64,000 nucleotides of DNA from Brevibacterium senegalense (GTDB lineage Bacteria > Actinomycetota > Actinomycetes > Actinomycetales > Brevibacteriaceae), in the NCBI RefSeq assembly GCF_000285835.1, contig NZ_HE978604.1, positions 44,268 to 108,267 on the forward strand. Direction: 5' to 3'. Below the pieces are notes generated by a model. It was not told the DNA's origin and searched no databases. It was given only the letters and a program-made list of their open reading frames with translations. Position numbers and translations under genes: made by a program. Below, piece by piece: positions 54,717 to 63,267 of the stretch; the stretch's first letter is position 1, and each line of letters opens with the position of its first letter.

Positions 54717-57593
54717 ATGAGAATTCTGATCCCTTCTGCAGCCGCATGCGCGGCGGCGGTCATGGTGACGACCATCGGGCTGTCCAGCTCGACCGCGGCG
54801 ATCGCCGTTCCCGTCAATCCCGATCTCAGCTCGACTCCGATCACGGACATCGACACGGACGGCCTCGATGAGGCCGGCGCCCGCGCGTCCTCGGAGTCGA
54901 CGGCTTCCGCATCGAACCGCTCGCTCGTCAACGTTCCCGGGCTGCTGCGCGCACCCCAGGACGCGACGACGGCGACGAACGTGTCCGCCACCCCGTACGC
55001 CGTGGGCAGCGGAGCGTTCAACGCGGCCACCACCTCGCTGACGGATTCCTCTGAATCCGCACCGTCCCAGGACGAGGGCGCCCCCGGCCTGGGCGACTCC
55101 GGCGACGCGTCGACCGATGGGTCGACGCCGGAGGAGTCCACCGAGTCCCCGGCGCCGGAGGAGTCCGACGCCCCGGTCGTGGGCTCCGTCACGGAGGAGA
55201 CCGAGGACGGCGTCGCGATCGCTGCGATCTCCAAGTCCGTCGACGTCCCCGCCGGGAACCCCAGCGTCGTGGGCGTCACCTACGAGGGCGACACCTCCGT
55301 GACGTTCGAGGTGCGCACGAAGTCCGGCGACGAATGGGGCGCCTGGACCGACCTCGAGGTCGAGAACATCGACGAGGGCGGCAACGGCACGGAGCCGTTC
55401 GTCGTCTCGGGCTCCGACAGCGTCCAGCTGCGCGTCCTGGGCGGGGACGAGGCCCCCGCGAACGCCGAGCTGGTCCTGGTGGACCCCAAGTCCTCGGCCG
55501 CTGACGCCGAGGCCGTCGAGGCCAACCAGCCCGTCCTGCCCCCGCAGGACGACGCCGGTGCGGCCGACGGCGACGCCGAAGCGCCCGCCGAGGAGGCGCC
55601 GGCCGAGGACGCGCCGGCTGCGGACGCTCCCGCGGTCGAGTCCGACGAGACCGGTGCCGCGAACGCACAGGCCGCCACCGAGGCGACCGTCCGGAACGCG
55701 TCGTACACGCCCGGCAGCTCCGCGGTGCAGAACACCGCGGTCAAGAAGGTCAAGAAGCCCTCGATCGGCTCCCGCAAGTCGTGGGGCGCGAACGAGCGCC
55801 TGCGCAAGGGATCGCCGGACTACGCGGGCTCGCTCAAGGCCGCGATCGTGCACCACACCGCCGGCTCCAACAGCTACTCGGCCCAGGACGTCCCCTCGAT
55901 CCTGCGCGGCATCTACAGCTTCCATACGCAGGGCCGCGGCTGGTCCGACGTGGGTTACAACGTGCTGGCCGACAAGTACGGCCGTCTGTGGGAGGGCCGC
56001 GCCGGCGGTCTCAGCAAGAACGTCATCGGCGCCCACGCCGTGGGCTACAACACCGGCACGTTCGGCATCTCCGTGATGGGCACGTACGACAAGTCCGCTC
56101 CGCCCAAGAAGACGATCGACGCGGTCAACCACGCGATCGCCTGGAAGCTCTCCGCCGCAGGCGTGTCCGCCGATGCGCGCACGTCGGTGGGCGGACGCTC
56201 GATCCGCACCGTCTCCGGTCACCGCGATGTGGGCCAGACGGCCTGCCCGGGTGACGCCTTCTACTCCAAGATGGGGGGAATGCGCAGCGCCATCGTGAAG
56301 ATGCAGAAGGGCGGCGACACCCCCGAGGACAAGGAGAAGAAGGACGAGAAGAAGAAGGACGACGGCAAGAAGGACGACAAGAGCAAGGATGAGAAGAAGG
56401 ACGACAAGAAGAAGGACGACGGCAAGAAGGACGACGACAAGAAGAAGGAGCAGGAGAAGTCCAAGACTCCGATCGAGGAGAAGTACGCCGGCCACGTCGA
56501 GCAGCTGGGCAAGCCGTCCGGCAAGGAGTTCGACATCGCGGGCGGTCGTGGCCAGAAGTACGAGAAGGGCCACATCTACTGGACGAAGGCGACCGGCGCG
56601 CATGTCGTGACCGGTGCGATCGACAAGCTGGTCGACAAGGACCTGCTCCAGCAGATCGGCTTCCCCAAGGCGGATCCGAAGGACGGCCTGAAGAACGGCG
56701 GCGTCTACCAGACGTTCGCGAAGGGTGCGGTCCACTGGACGAAGGCGACCGGCGCGCACGCGACGACCGGCATCCTCCAGAAGTACTGGAAGGACAAGGG
56801 CTATGAGCGCGGACACCTGGGGTACCCGACCAGTGCACTCACGGTGAAGGACGGCCGCGCGGAGCAGACGTTCCAGGGCGCGCGCCTCGTGTGGGCCGAG
56901 GGCTACGGCACGACCGAGTTCTCTGCCACCGGTGACCTCCGGGGCGGCGTCGAGGACCTGAACGGCACGGACGGAGGCGACGACGGCGAGTCCGGGGAAG
57001 ACCCGTCACCGGCGCCCACGACCGAGCCGTCGCCGTCCGCGACTCCGTCCGCCGAGCCCACTCCTTCGCAGACCCCGTCCGCGTCCCCGACGCCGTCGGA
57101 GAAGCCCTCGGAGTCGCCCCGCCCCTCGCCGTCCGCGACCCCGTCGCAGACGCCGTCCGCGTCGCCCACTCCGTCGAAGAAGCCCTCGCCCTCTCCCACG
57201 CCTTCCAAGAAGCCGGAGAAGACTCCGGAGCAGAAGGAGAAGGAGAAGCGGGACGCGATCATCAAGGAGGCCAAGAAGCACCTGGGTGTGAAGTACCGCT
57301 GGGGCGGCACGTCGCCCAAGACCGGCTGGGACTGCTCCGGCTACACCCAGTACGTCTACAGCAAGAACGGCATCGATCTGCCCCGGAACACCAGCGCGCA
57401 GCGCAATGCCGGGAAGGTCGTCTCCGCGAAGAACGCGAAGCCCGGTGACCTCGTCTGGGTGCCCGGCCACATCGGCATCGTCTCCGAGACGAAGGGCATG
57501 ATGTACGACGCCGGTTCGTCCCGGACGAACACCTCGAAGCGCAGCTACGACTGGATGGTCAAGCGCGGCGCCGTGTTCATCCGCGTGGTCTGA
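54717..57593 (+). CDS. secreted two-enzyme wall hydrolase: N-acetylmuramoyl-L-alanine amidase, LGFP repeats, NlpC/P60
   Basis: The 958-residue protein has a signal peptide (about 1-33), an Asp/Ser/Glu-rich region, and an amidase_2/PGRP domain at about 350-530. The zinc site is complete: IVHHTAG near 376, AHAVGYNTG near 440, SGHRDVGQTACPG near 500. A Lys/Asp linker (about 537-583), about three LGFP repeats (590-745) and a Pro/Ser/Thr linker (760-845) follow. The C-terminal NlpC/P60 domain has Cys in GWDCSGY near 870 and His in PGHIGIVS near 920. It would cut both the amide and a stem-peptide bond, with LGFP repeats anchoring it to the wall. The start at 54717 is the only one giving a signal peptide. 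Confidence 0.93.
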   Translation: MRILIPSAAACAAAVMVTTIGLSSSTAAIAVPVNPDLSSTPITDIDTDGLDEAGARASSESTASASNRSLVNVPGLLRAPQDATTATNVSATPYAVGSGAFNAATTSLTDSSESAPSQDEGAPGLGDSGDASTDGSTPEESTESPAPEESDAPVVGSVTEETEDGVAIAAISKSVDVPAGNPSVVGVTYEGDTSVTFEVRTKSGDEWGAWTDLEVENIDEGGNGTEPFVVSGSDSVQLRVLGGDEAPANAELVLVDPKSSAADAEAVEANQPVLPPQDDAGAADGDAEAPAEEAPAEDAPAADAPAVESDETGAANAQAATEATVRNASYTPGSSAVQNTAVKKVKKPSIGSRKSWGANERLRKGSPDYAGSLKAAIVHHTAGSNSYSAQDVPSILRGIYSFHTQGRGWSDVGYNVLADKYGRLWEGRAGGLSKNVIGAHAVGYNTGTFGISVMGTYDKSAPPKKTIDAVNHAIAWKLSAAGVSADARTSVGGRSIRTVSGHRDVGQTACPGDAFYSKMGGMRSAIVKMQKGGDTPEDKEKKDEKKKDDGKKDDKSKDEKKDDKKKDDGKKDDDKKKEQEKSKTPIEEKYAGHVEQLGKPSGKEFDIAGGRGQKYEKGHIYWTKATGAHVVTGAIDKLVDKDLLQQIGFPKADPKDGLKNGGVYQTFAKGAVHWTKATGAHATTGILQKYWKDKGYERGHLGYPTSALTVKDGRAEQTFQGARLVWAEGYGTTEFSATGDLRGGVEDLNGTDGGDDGESGEDPSPAPTTEPSPSATPSAEPTPSQTPSASPTPSEKPSESPRPSPSATPSQTPSASPTPSKKPSPSPTPSKKPEKTPEQKEKEKRDAIIKEAKKHLGVKYRWGGTSPKTGWDCSGYTQYVYSKNGIDLPRNTSAQRNAGKVVSAKNAKPGDLVWVPGHIGIVSETKGMMYDAGSSRTNTSKRSYDWMVKRGAVFIRVV

Positions 57594-57631
57594 TCCGGAC
57601 CCGGCAGCGGCCGCAGCGCGGTCCGCGCTCG

Positions 57632-57669
57632 GAACGGCCCCGCACCTCTCACGAGGTGCGGGGCCGTTC
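57632..57669 (+). terminator. terminator after the wall hydrolase gene
   Basis: A perfect 16-base stem (57632-57647 with 57654-57669) and a six-base loop lie 38 bases past the stop, before manA. Confidence 0.7.
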
Positions 57670-57692
57670 GGCGTCCCACCGGCTCCCGCATA

Positions 57693-57698
57693 GACTGC
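57693..57698 (+). promoter_or_regulatory. -10 element upstream of manA
   Basis: TAGACT lies 33 bases before GTG 57732, directly after the hydrolase terminator. It gives a leader of about 27 bases. Confidence 0.4.
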
Positions 57699-57731
57699 AC
57701 GCGGACCATCGGACGAGCCGCGGGACGTGAA

Positions 57732-58964
57732 GTGCAGCGTTTGACGAACACGGTGAAGCAGTACGCCTGGGGTGCGGCCTCGGGGATTCCGGAGATCCTG
57801 GGGCGGGAACCGGACGGGACCCCGGCGGCGGAGCTGTGGGTGGGCGCGCACCCCGGCGCGCCGTCCCGTGTCGACGGGACGGGGCTGGACGACCTGATCG
57901 CCCAGGACCCCGTGCGGCACCTGGGCGAGACGTCCATCGCGCGCTTCGGGGCGCGCCTGCCGTTCCTCCTCAAAGTGCTCTCCGCGGGCACGGCCCTGTC
58001 GATCCAGAGCCACCCCTCACTCGAGCAGGCGGCCCGGGGCTTCGCGGCGGAGGAGGCCGCCGGCATCCCGCGGGACGCCCCGCACCGCTCGTACCGCGAC
58101 GAGTGGCACAAGCCGGAGCTCCTCCACGCGCTGGGCGAGTTCCACGCGCTCTGCGGCCTCCGCCCGCTGCCGGCCGTCCGGGCCACGCTCCAGAGGTTCG
58201 AGACCGCACTGGCGGACACCGGCGCGCCGTCCGCGCAGCGGCAGTCTCTCGCCGCGTGGCAGGCCGCGCTCGCGCAACCGGACGAGGCGCTCGCCCTGCG
58301 CGACGCGGTCGTCCTGGTGCTGAGCGACCCGGGCCGGTTCGGGTCGCTGGCGGACACACTGGCGGGCGTGCTCGCGGATCCTGCTTCGGGACGCGTGGAC
58401 TCCGACCACCCGTCGCACGAGGGCAGCAGCGTCGATCCCGTGCTCACTCTGCTGGAGACGCACGCGGACTTCCCCGGCGACGCCGGCGCGCTCGTCGCGG
58501 TCCTGCTGCGCCGCTACCTGCTGCAGGAGGGGGAATCGCTGGCACTCGAGTCCGGGATCCTGCACGCGTACCTGCGCGGGGTGGGCGTCGAGATCATGTC
58601 CTCGAGCGACAACGTGCTGCGCGGCGGACTCACCCACAAGCACACGGACGTCCCGGAGCTGGTCCGGACGGTCCGCTTCGACACCCGGGCCCCGCAGGTG
58701 CTCACCGTCGACGACTCCGCGGAGCTGCGCGGCACGACCGACGACTTCGTCCTGACCGTCCTGTCGCGGGTCCGGGACCGGCGACTCACGCGGCCCGGCC
58801 CGCTCACGGCCCTCTGCACGTCCGGGTCCTTCACGCTGGACACCGGGGCGCAGACCCTGACGCTGCGCCGGGGCGAGGCCGTGTTCGTGGGCGCGGACGA
58901 GGCGCGTCCTGCCGTCACGGGAGAGGGCGCGCTCTTCGTCGCGAGCACCGCTCTCACGGCCTGA
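57732..58964 (+). CDS. manA: mannose-6-phosphate isomerase, class I
   Basis: The 410-residue zinc enzyme interconverts fructose-6-phosphate and mannose-6-phosphate, feeding GDP-mannose for glycolipids and wall glycans. The zinc ligands are visible in SIQSHPS near residue 95 (Gln, His), the Glu of DEWHKPEL near 134, and a later His in the ESGILHAYLRG/GGLTHKH region (about 280-310). The active-site pieces KQYAWGAASGIPE near the start and SSSDNVLRGGLT near 297 match the family. It has its own promoter after the hydrolase terminator. Confidence 0.92.
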   Translation: MQRLTNTVKQYAWGAASGIPEILGREPDGTPAAELWVGAHPGAPSRVDGTGLDDLIAQDPVRHLGETSIARFGARLPFLLKVLSAGTALSIQSHPSLEQAARGFAAEEAAGIPRDAPHRSYRDEWHKPELLHALGEFHALCGLRPLPAVRATLQRFETALADTGAPSAQRQSLAAWQAALAQPDEALALRDAVVLVLSDPGRFGSLADTLAGVLADPASGRVDSDHPSHEGSSVDPVLTLLETHADFPGDAGALVAVLLRRYLLQEGESLALESGILHAYLRGVGVEIMSSSDNVLRGGLTHKHTDVPELVRTVRFDTRAPQVLTVDDSAELRGTTDDFVLTVLSRVRDRRLTRPGPLTALCTSGSFTLDTGAQTLTLRRGEAVFVGADEARPAVTGEGALFVASTALTA

Positions 58965-59033
58965 TGCCGCCTGAATGACGACGGCAGCGGACCCCCGGTG
59001 GGGAGTCCGCCGCCATGCGCGGTGCGGTGCGGG

Positions 59034-59696
59034 TCAGGCCGCGGGCACGGTCTCCGGGATCTCGCCCTCAACGGGCTCGAGTCCCTGGGTCTTCTCCTGG
59101 ATCTCCTCGACGCTCACCCCGGGGGCGCGCTCGAGGAGGCGGAACCCGGTGCCGGTCACCTCCAGGACCGCCAGATCCGTGATGATGCGGGAGACGACGC
59201 GCTCACCCGTGAGCGGCAGGTCGCACGACTCGAGCAGCTTGAGCGATCCGTCCTTCGCGGTGTGGTCCATGATGACGATGACCTTCTTCGCGCCGTGGAC
59301 CAGGTCCATCGCGCCGCCCATGCCCTTGACCATTTTGCCGGGGATCATCCAGTTCGCGATGTCGCCGTTGCCGGCGACCTGCATCGCGCCCAGGATCGCT
59401 GCGTCGATCCGGCCTCCGCGGATCATCCCGAAGCTGGTCGCGGAGTCGAAGTACGCAGCCCCCGGGTTCATGGTGACGATCTCCTTGCCCGCGTTGATGA
59501 GGTCCGGGTCGACCTCGTCCTTCCGCGGGTAGGGGCCCACGCCCAGCAGGCCGTTCTCCGACTGGAGGACGACGTTGACCCCCTCCGGGATGTAGTTGGG
59601 CACCAGGGTGGGCATGCCGATCCCCAGGTTCACGTAGCTCCCGTCCGGGAGCTCCTGGGCCGCGCGGGCGGCCATCTGCTCACGTGTCAGACCCAT
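59034..59696 (-). CDS. scoB: 3-oxoacid (succinyl-CoA:3-ketoacid) CoA-transferase subunit B
   Basis: The 220-residue subunit carries the catalytic glutamate Glu47 in SENGLLG, which forms the enzyme-CoA thioester, and the [16 protein letters not shown] segment near 25. With subunit A it moves CoA between succinyl-CoA and a 3-ketoacid such as acetoacetate, allowing ketone-body use. The gene starts two bases after the subunit A stop, so the two are one operon. Confidence 0.93.
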   Translation of the reverse strand: MGLTREQMAARAAQELPDGSYVNLGIGMPTLVPNYIPEGVNVVLQSENGLLGVGPYPRKDEVDPDLINAGKEIVTMNPGAAYFDSATSFGMIRGGRIDAAILGAMQVAGNGDIANWMIPGKMVKGMGGAMDLVHGAKKVIVIMDHTAKDGSLKLLESCDLPLTGERVVSRIITDLAVLEVTGTGFRLLERAPGVSVEEIQEKTQGLEPVEGEIPETVPAA

Positions 59697-59698
59697 GG

Positions 59699-60469
59699 TC
59701 AGTCCTCCCTCACGGTCATCTTCTCGATGGGCTTGTCCGCCACCTGCTCCGGGGTCAGCTCGACGACGCGCGCGACGTAGATGCCCGGCAGGTGCACGTC
59801 GTCCGGGTCGATCTGACCGACCTCGACGAGCTTCTCGACCTCCGCGATCGTCGTGCGCGCGGACATCGCCGCGGGCGGGTTGAAGTTGCGGGCGGACGAG
59901 TGGAAGACCAGGTTGCCGGCGCGGTCGCCCTTCGCGGCGCGCACCAGTGCGTAGTCGCTGGGCAGCGACTCCTCGAGGACGTAGTCGTGCTCCTCGCCGA
60001 AGGTGGAGAGTGTCTTCGTCTCCTTCTTGGGGGAGGACTTCACGACCTGGCCCTCGCTGTCGTAGCGCCAGGGGATGCCGCCGTCGGCCACCTGCGTGCC
60101 GGACCCCGTGATCGTGTAGAACGCCGGGATGCCCGCGCCCGCGGCGCGCAGCTTCTCTGCCATCGTGCCCTGCGGGGTCAGCTCGACCTCGAGTTCGCCG
60201 GACAGGTACTGTCGGGCGAACTCCTTGTTCTCGCCCACGTACGAGGCGATGATCCGGCTGATCTGGCGGGTCTCGAGGAGCTTGCCCAGGCCGCGGCCGT
60301 CGACGCCCGCGTTGTTCGAGATGACCTCGAGGTCCTTCGCCCCCTGGTCGTGGAGTGCGTCGATGAGGACCTCGGGGACTCCCACGACCCCGAATCCGCC
60401 CACGGCGATCCGCGCGCCGTCCGGGATGTCCTTCACCGCTTCGTCTGCTGATGACATCACTTTGTCCAT
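59699..60469 (-). CDS. scoA: 3-oxoacid (succinyl-CoA:3-ketoacid) CoA-transferase subunit A
   Basis: The 256-residue subunit has the CoA-transferase I glycine motif [13 protein letters not shown] near residue 22, [13 protein letters not shown] near 54, and [12 protein letters not shown] near 194. The start ATG 60469 is chosen over 60493; the region between is poor coding sequence. A 112-base gap upstream separates it from the TIGR03089 gene. It is the first gene of the scoAB operon. Confidence 0.92.
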   Translation of the reverse strand: MDKVMSSADEAVKDIPDGARIAVGGFGVVGVPEVLIDALHDQGAKDLEVISNNAGVDGRGLGKLLETRQISRIIASYVGENKEFARQYLSGELEVELTPQGTMAEKLRAAGAGIPAFYTITGSGTQVADGGIPWRYDSEGQVVKSSPKKETKTLSTFGEEHDYVLEESLPSDYALVRAAKGDRAGNLVFHSSARNFNPPAAMSARTTIAEVEKLVEVGQIDPDDVHLPGIYVARVVELTPEQVADKPIEKMTVRED

Positions 60470-60581
60470 GGTCCGGATTATTGCATGCGCCACATCCGCC
60501 GCAGGGTGCCGGGACCCACCCGGACCGGGGGTCTCAGCACGCGGGACGCGGCTCGCGTCGACGGACGGCGCCGCGGACCCG

Positions 60582-61265
60582 TCAGTCGGCGGGGCGCAGG
60601 ACCAGCAGGCCCTGCAGCAGGCCGTCCAGCACGCGCGTCCAGTCCCCGGCGGTGCGGGGCGCGGAGGTGAGGGCGACCTCGGTGCTGACGGCGGCCTCGG
60701 CGGTGGTGTCCGACGACCGACCGGTGGGGTCTCCGGACGGCCCGCCGGCGGTGAGCTCGGCCAGCTGCACCGTCTGCGGTGCGGCGGCCTCGCCCAGGGT
60801 CACGCGGGGGCTCGCGGCGATCGCGGACTCGTCCGGGAAGGCGCGCAGCGCGGTCGCGAAGTCGATGGTCTCCGGCGGGGCGTCCGCCGCCAGGGCCAGC
60901 GGGGCGACGGGGAAGACGAGGACCTCGTCCGCGGAGTCCGTGACGGGATCCTGGGCCAGGGCCTCGGGGACGAGGGCGATCCACTCGTCCGCCGGCGGCT
61001 CGTCCGTCACGAGGAGGACGGGCGAACCCAGGCCCCACGCGGCCAGCGCCCCGGCCAGGGCCCGCCAGTGCAGGGGCTCGTCCGCTCCCACGACCAGCCC
61101 GAGGCCGCGGTGGGGTCCCACGTCGAGGTCCGCCAGGAGACCGTGGGCCTTGTGGACCCAGTTGGCGAGGACCGGGCCGGTGAGCTCGAGGGCGGCCCCG
61201 TCCCCGTCCTCCCAGCGGAGGACGGGGTGGCGGCGGGCGGCGAGTGCGGCGAGGACGGTGCGCAC
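60582..61265 (-). CDS. TIGR03089 family protein
   Basis: The 227-residue protein matches the actinobacterial TIGR03089 family: an RWEDGDGAALELTGPVLANWVHK start and the GLGLVVGADEPLHWRALAGALAAWGLGS segment near residue 55. It resembles the N-terminal part of adenylating enzymes but lacks the ATP-binding P-loop and C-terminal lid, so catalysis is doubtful. Function is unknown. It starts at GTG 61265, four bases after the CofE gene, and is clearly in its operon. Confidence 0.82.
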   Translation of the reverse strand: MRTVLAALAARRHPVLRWEDGDGAALELTGPVLANWVHKAHGLLADLDVGPHRGLGLVVGADEPLHWRALAGALAAWGLGSPVLLVTDEPPADEWIALVPEALAQDPVTDSADEVLVFPVAPLALAADAPPETIDFATALRAFPDESAIAASPRVTLGEAAAPQTVQLAELTAGGPSGDPTGRSSDTTAEAAVSTEVALTSAPRTAGDWTRVLDGLLQGLLVLRPAD

Positions 61266-61269
61266 GGGA

Positions 61270-62460
61270 TCAGCTCCTCAGCGAGGCGGGGTCGAGGGCG
61301 ATGCGGACGTTCGCGCCGCCGGGTGCGCCGGAATCCTCCCACAGCCAGGCGGTCTCGCAGCGGAGGTCCTCGGCGGCGAGGCTCGTCGCGATGCGCTCGA
61401 GGAGCGCGCCCAGGCCCACCGCCGCCTCGACGAGCGGGTGTCCGTCCGCCTGCGAGGCCGCGGCCCCGGGGCGCGGGCGGATGCGGATGAGCGCGCCGGA
61501 GCCCATGACGGTCAGCCGCCAGGCGCCCTGGCCCGGGGTGCGCGGGACGCCGGCGCGGGTGACCGCGAGCGCCCGGGTGGTGCGGGTGAGGATGTCGTCG
61601 GAGCCGTCGCCGGACGGCGGGATGACGGTCGGATCGGCCGGGTCGACACCCAGGGCCGCCCACGCGGACTCGATGTGGCCGGTGCGGAACCAGTCGTCCT
61701 CGAGGGCGCGGTTGAGACCGGCCGCACCCGGTCCGGGTCGGCCAGTCACGTGGTCGCCCACCCCGCGCACGATCGCGACGGGGCGACCGCGGGCGGCCCC
61801 CTTGACGAGGTCCGCCGCCGCGGCGATCGCATCCGCGACGGCCCGGACGGTCACCTCCTGGGCGCGGCCGGTGTCGTCCGGCAGCCCCTGCTGCGAGTCG
61901 AGCGGCTCCAGCCCCGCGCAGCCCAGCGCGATGTCGCCCACGCCGGTGCGCCAGGGCCGCGAGGTCGTGTCGGAGACGAGGACCGCCACGCGCGCGCCGA
62001 ACCGCTCCGTGAGCACGGCCAGCAGCGCGGCGGCGGAGGCGTCCGGATCCTGCGGTTGGAGGACGACGTCGCCGTCGGCCTCCGTGTTCGACCGGTCCAG
62101 GCCCGCGGCCGCCTGCACGGTGCCCGCCGGGGTCCGGACCACGCTCACCGTCGCGCCGGCGCCGAAGCGGCGGCGGGCGACCGTGTGACGGGTGCGGGCG
62201 GCGACGAGCGCCTCGAGCTCCGCCCGGCTGCCCGCGCTCGCCAGCGCGCCCTCCGCCTTCGCGACGATCTTCGAGGCCACGACCACGACGTCCCCGTCCT
62301 TGAGGTCGAGGCCGCTGGCGCGGATCGCGCCCACCAGCTCGCGGCCCAGGTCCGTGCCGGGCCGCACGCGGCCGATCCCGGGGACGGCGTACGCGGTGAG
62401 GAGGCGGCTGGGCTCTGCGGCGGAGCGGGAGGAAGACGGAGCGGGGCGCATGGCGCCCAT
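61270..62460 (-). CDS. cofE: coenzyme F420-0:L-glutamate ligase, CofE type
   Basis: The 396-residue protein has the CofE core in about the first 255 residues. VPGIGRVRPGTDLGREL is near residue 26, KDGDVVVVASKIVAKAEG near 55, VLVSDTTSRPWRTGVGDIALGCAGLEPL near 158, and RPVAIVRGVGDHV near 235. CofE adds glutamates to F420-0. The C-terminal 130 residues are not the nitroreductase-like domain of mycobacterial FbiB; I do not recognise them. No CofD, CofC or CofGH gene is in the window. The start at 62460 is preferred; 62451 is possible. Confidence 0.87.
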   Translation of the reverse strand: MGAMRPAPSSSRSAAEPSRLLTAYAVPGIGRVRPGTDLGRELVGAIRASGLDLKDGDVVVVASKIVAKAEGALASAGSRAELEALVAARTRHTVARRRFGAGATVSVVRTPAGTVQAAAGLDRSNTEADGDVVLQPQDPDASAAALLAVLTERFGARVAVLVSDTTSRPWRTGVGDIALGCAGLEPLDSQQGLPDDTGRAQEVTVRAVADAIAAAADLVKGAARGRPVAIVRGVGDHVTGRPGPGAAGLNRALEDDWFRTGHIESAWAALGVDPADPTVIPPSGDGSDDILTRTTRALAVTRAGVPRTPGQGAWRLTVMGSGALIRIRPRPGAAASQADGHPLVEAAVGLGALLERIATSLAAEDLRCETAWLWEDSGAPGGANVRIALDPASLRS

Positions 62461-62784
62461 TCTCGCACCGCGGCCCGGGTCCCCGGAGGAGTGCCTGCGA
62501 ACCGTTCGCGGCACGCGTGGAGTTCGGTGCCCGGAGTGCCGGAAGTCCCGAGAATTCCCTGTGCGGGCCGGTTCCGCCACAATTAGTGGTGCGCGTGCAC
62601 GGCGGGCACCACATGTAGTGATCCAGGCGGGCGGATGTGTGTGAGAGTGTCGAACTGCTGTTCGAATGGTGGCTCAGGATACCCCGCCGCCGCTTGACGG
62701 GAGGGAATGACACGCGTGTAATTCCAGTATGAGTCCGAGGCTCCGGGGGTGCACCCGACGCCGACGACGATAGGGGGAAGGCAC
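62461..62784 (+). other. intergenic region between cofE and the WhiB gene
   Basis: This 324-base gap between divergent genes holds the WhiB promoter (below) and a ribosome binding site (GGGGGAAGG) before GTG 62785. The CCACAATTAGTGG segment at 62577-62589 has small inverted arms. I see no gene or tRNA in it. Confidence 0.5.
62694..62722 (+). promoter_or_regulatory. sigma-A-type promoter of the WhiB gene
   Basis: TTGACG (62694-62699) and TGTAAT (62717-62722) are 17 bases apart. The leader is about 55 bases and carries a strong ribosome binding site. Confidence 0.6.
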
Positions 62785-63267
62785 GTGACACCAGCACACA
62801 AGTGGAACACGGCGAGTGCGGCACCGCAGACGGAGGCGCCGGTCGCACCGCTGCGCAGGCGGGTCTCTGAGAGGACCGCCGTCGATTGGTTCGTGGAACC
62901 GGGGACCGGGGGATCGCCGCTGGCGGATCCCCTCGACATCGACCCGGTCACGCTCACGCCCAACGATCTGACGCAGGACACGGCGGAGGGGGACCGCGGG
63001 GAAGCGGTCTCGCCCCTCTCACTGCTGCTGGGCGGATCCGGCGACGGAGACCTGGCGTGGCAGGACGACGCGCTGTGCGCGCAGACGGACCCGGAGGCGT
63101 TCTTCCCGGAGAAGGGCGGCTCGACCCGCGAGGCGAAGAAGGTCTGCGCCTCCTGCGACGTGAAGGCGGAGTGCCTCGAGTACGCGCTCGCCAACGACGA
63201 GCGCTTCGGCATCTGGGGCGGTCTCTCGGAGCGTGAAAGGCGACGCATCAAGAAGCAGGCCGTGTGA
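62785..63267 (+). CDS. WhiB-family iron-sulfur transcriptional regulator (WhiB2-like)
   Basis: The 160-residue protein has the four cluster cysteines at 98, 121, 124 and 130 (C-X22-C-X2-C-X5-C), the GIWGG turn near 141, and a basic C-terminal helix (ERERRRIKKQ). Position next to CofE and a glycosyltransferase, and the sequence around the cysteines, favour the WhiB2/WhmD group linked to septation, which is inference. The N-terminal 95 residues are an acidic extension longer than in typical WhiB2. GTG 62785 is chosen for its GGGGGAAGG site. Its end overlaps the glycosyltransferase start (GTGA). Confidence 0.92.
   Translation: MTPAHKWNTASAAPQTEAPVAPLRRRVSERTAVDWFVEPGTGGSPLADPLDIDPVTLTPNDLTQDTAEGDRGEAVSPLSLLLGGSGDGDLAWQDDALCAQTDPEAFFPEKGGSTREAKKVCASCDVKAECLEYALANDERFGIWGGLSERERRRIKKQAV

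Noticed and set aside
57000..57230. DNA-level tandem repeat as a possible phase-variable tract in the hydrolase linker
   Set aside because: The Pro/Ser/Thr repeats are imperfect at DNA level and not short homopolymer or tetramer runs. They are better explained as a protein linker.
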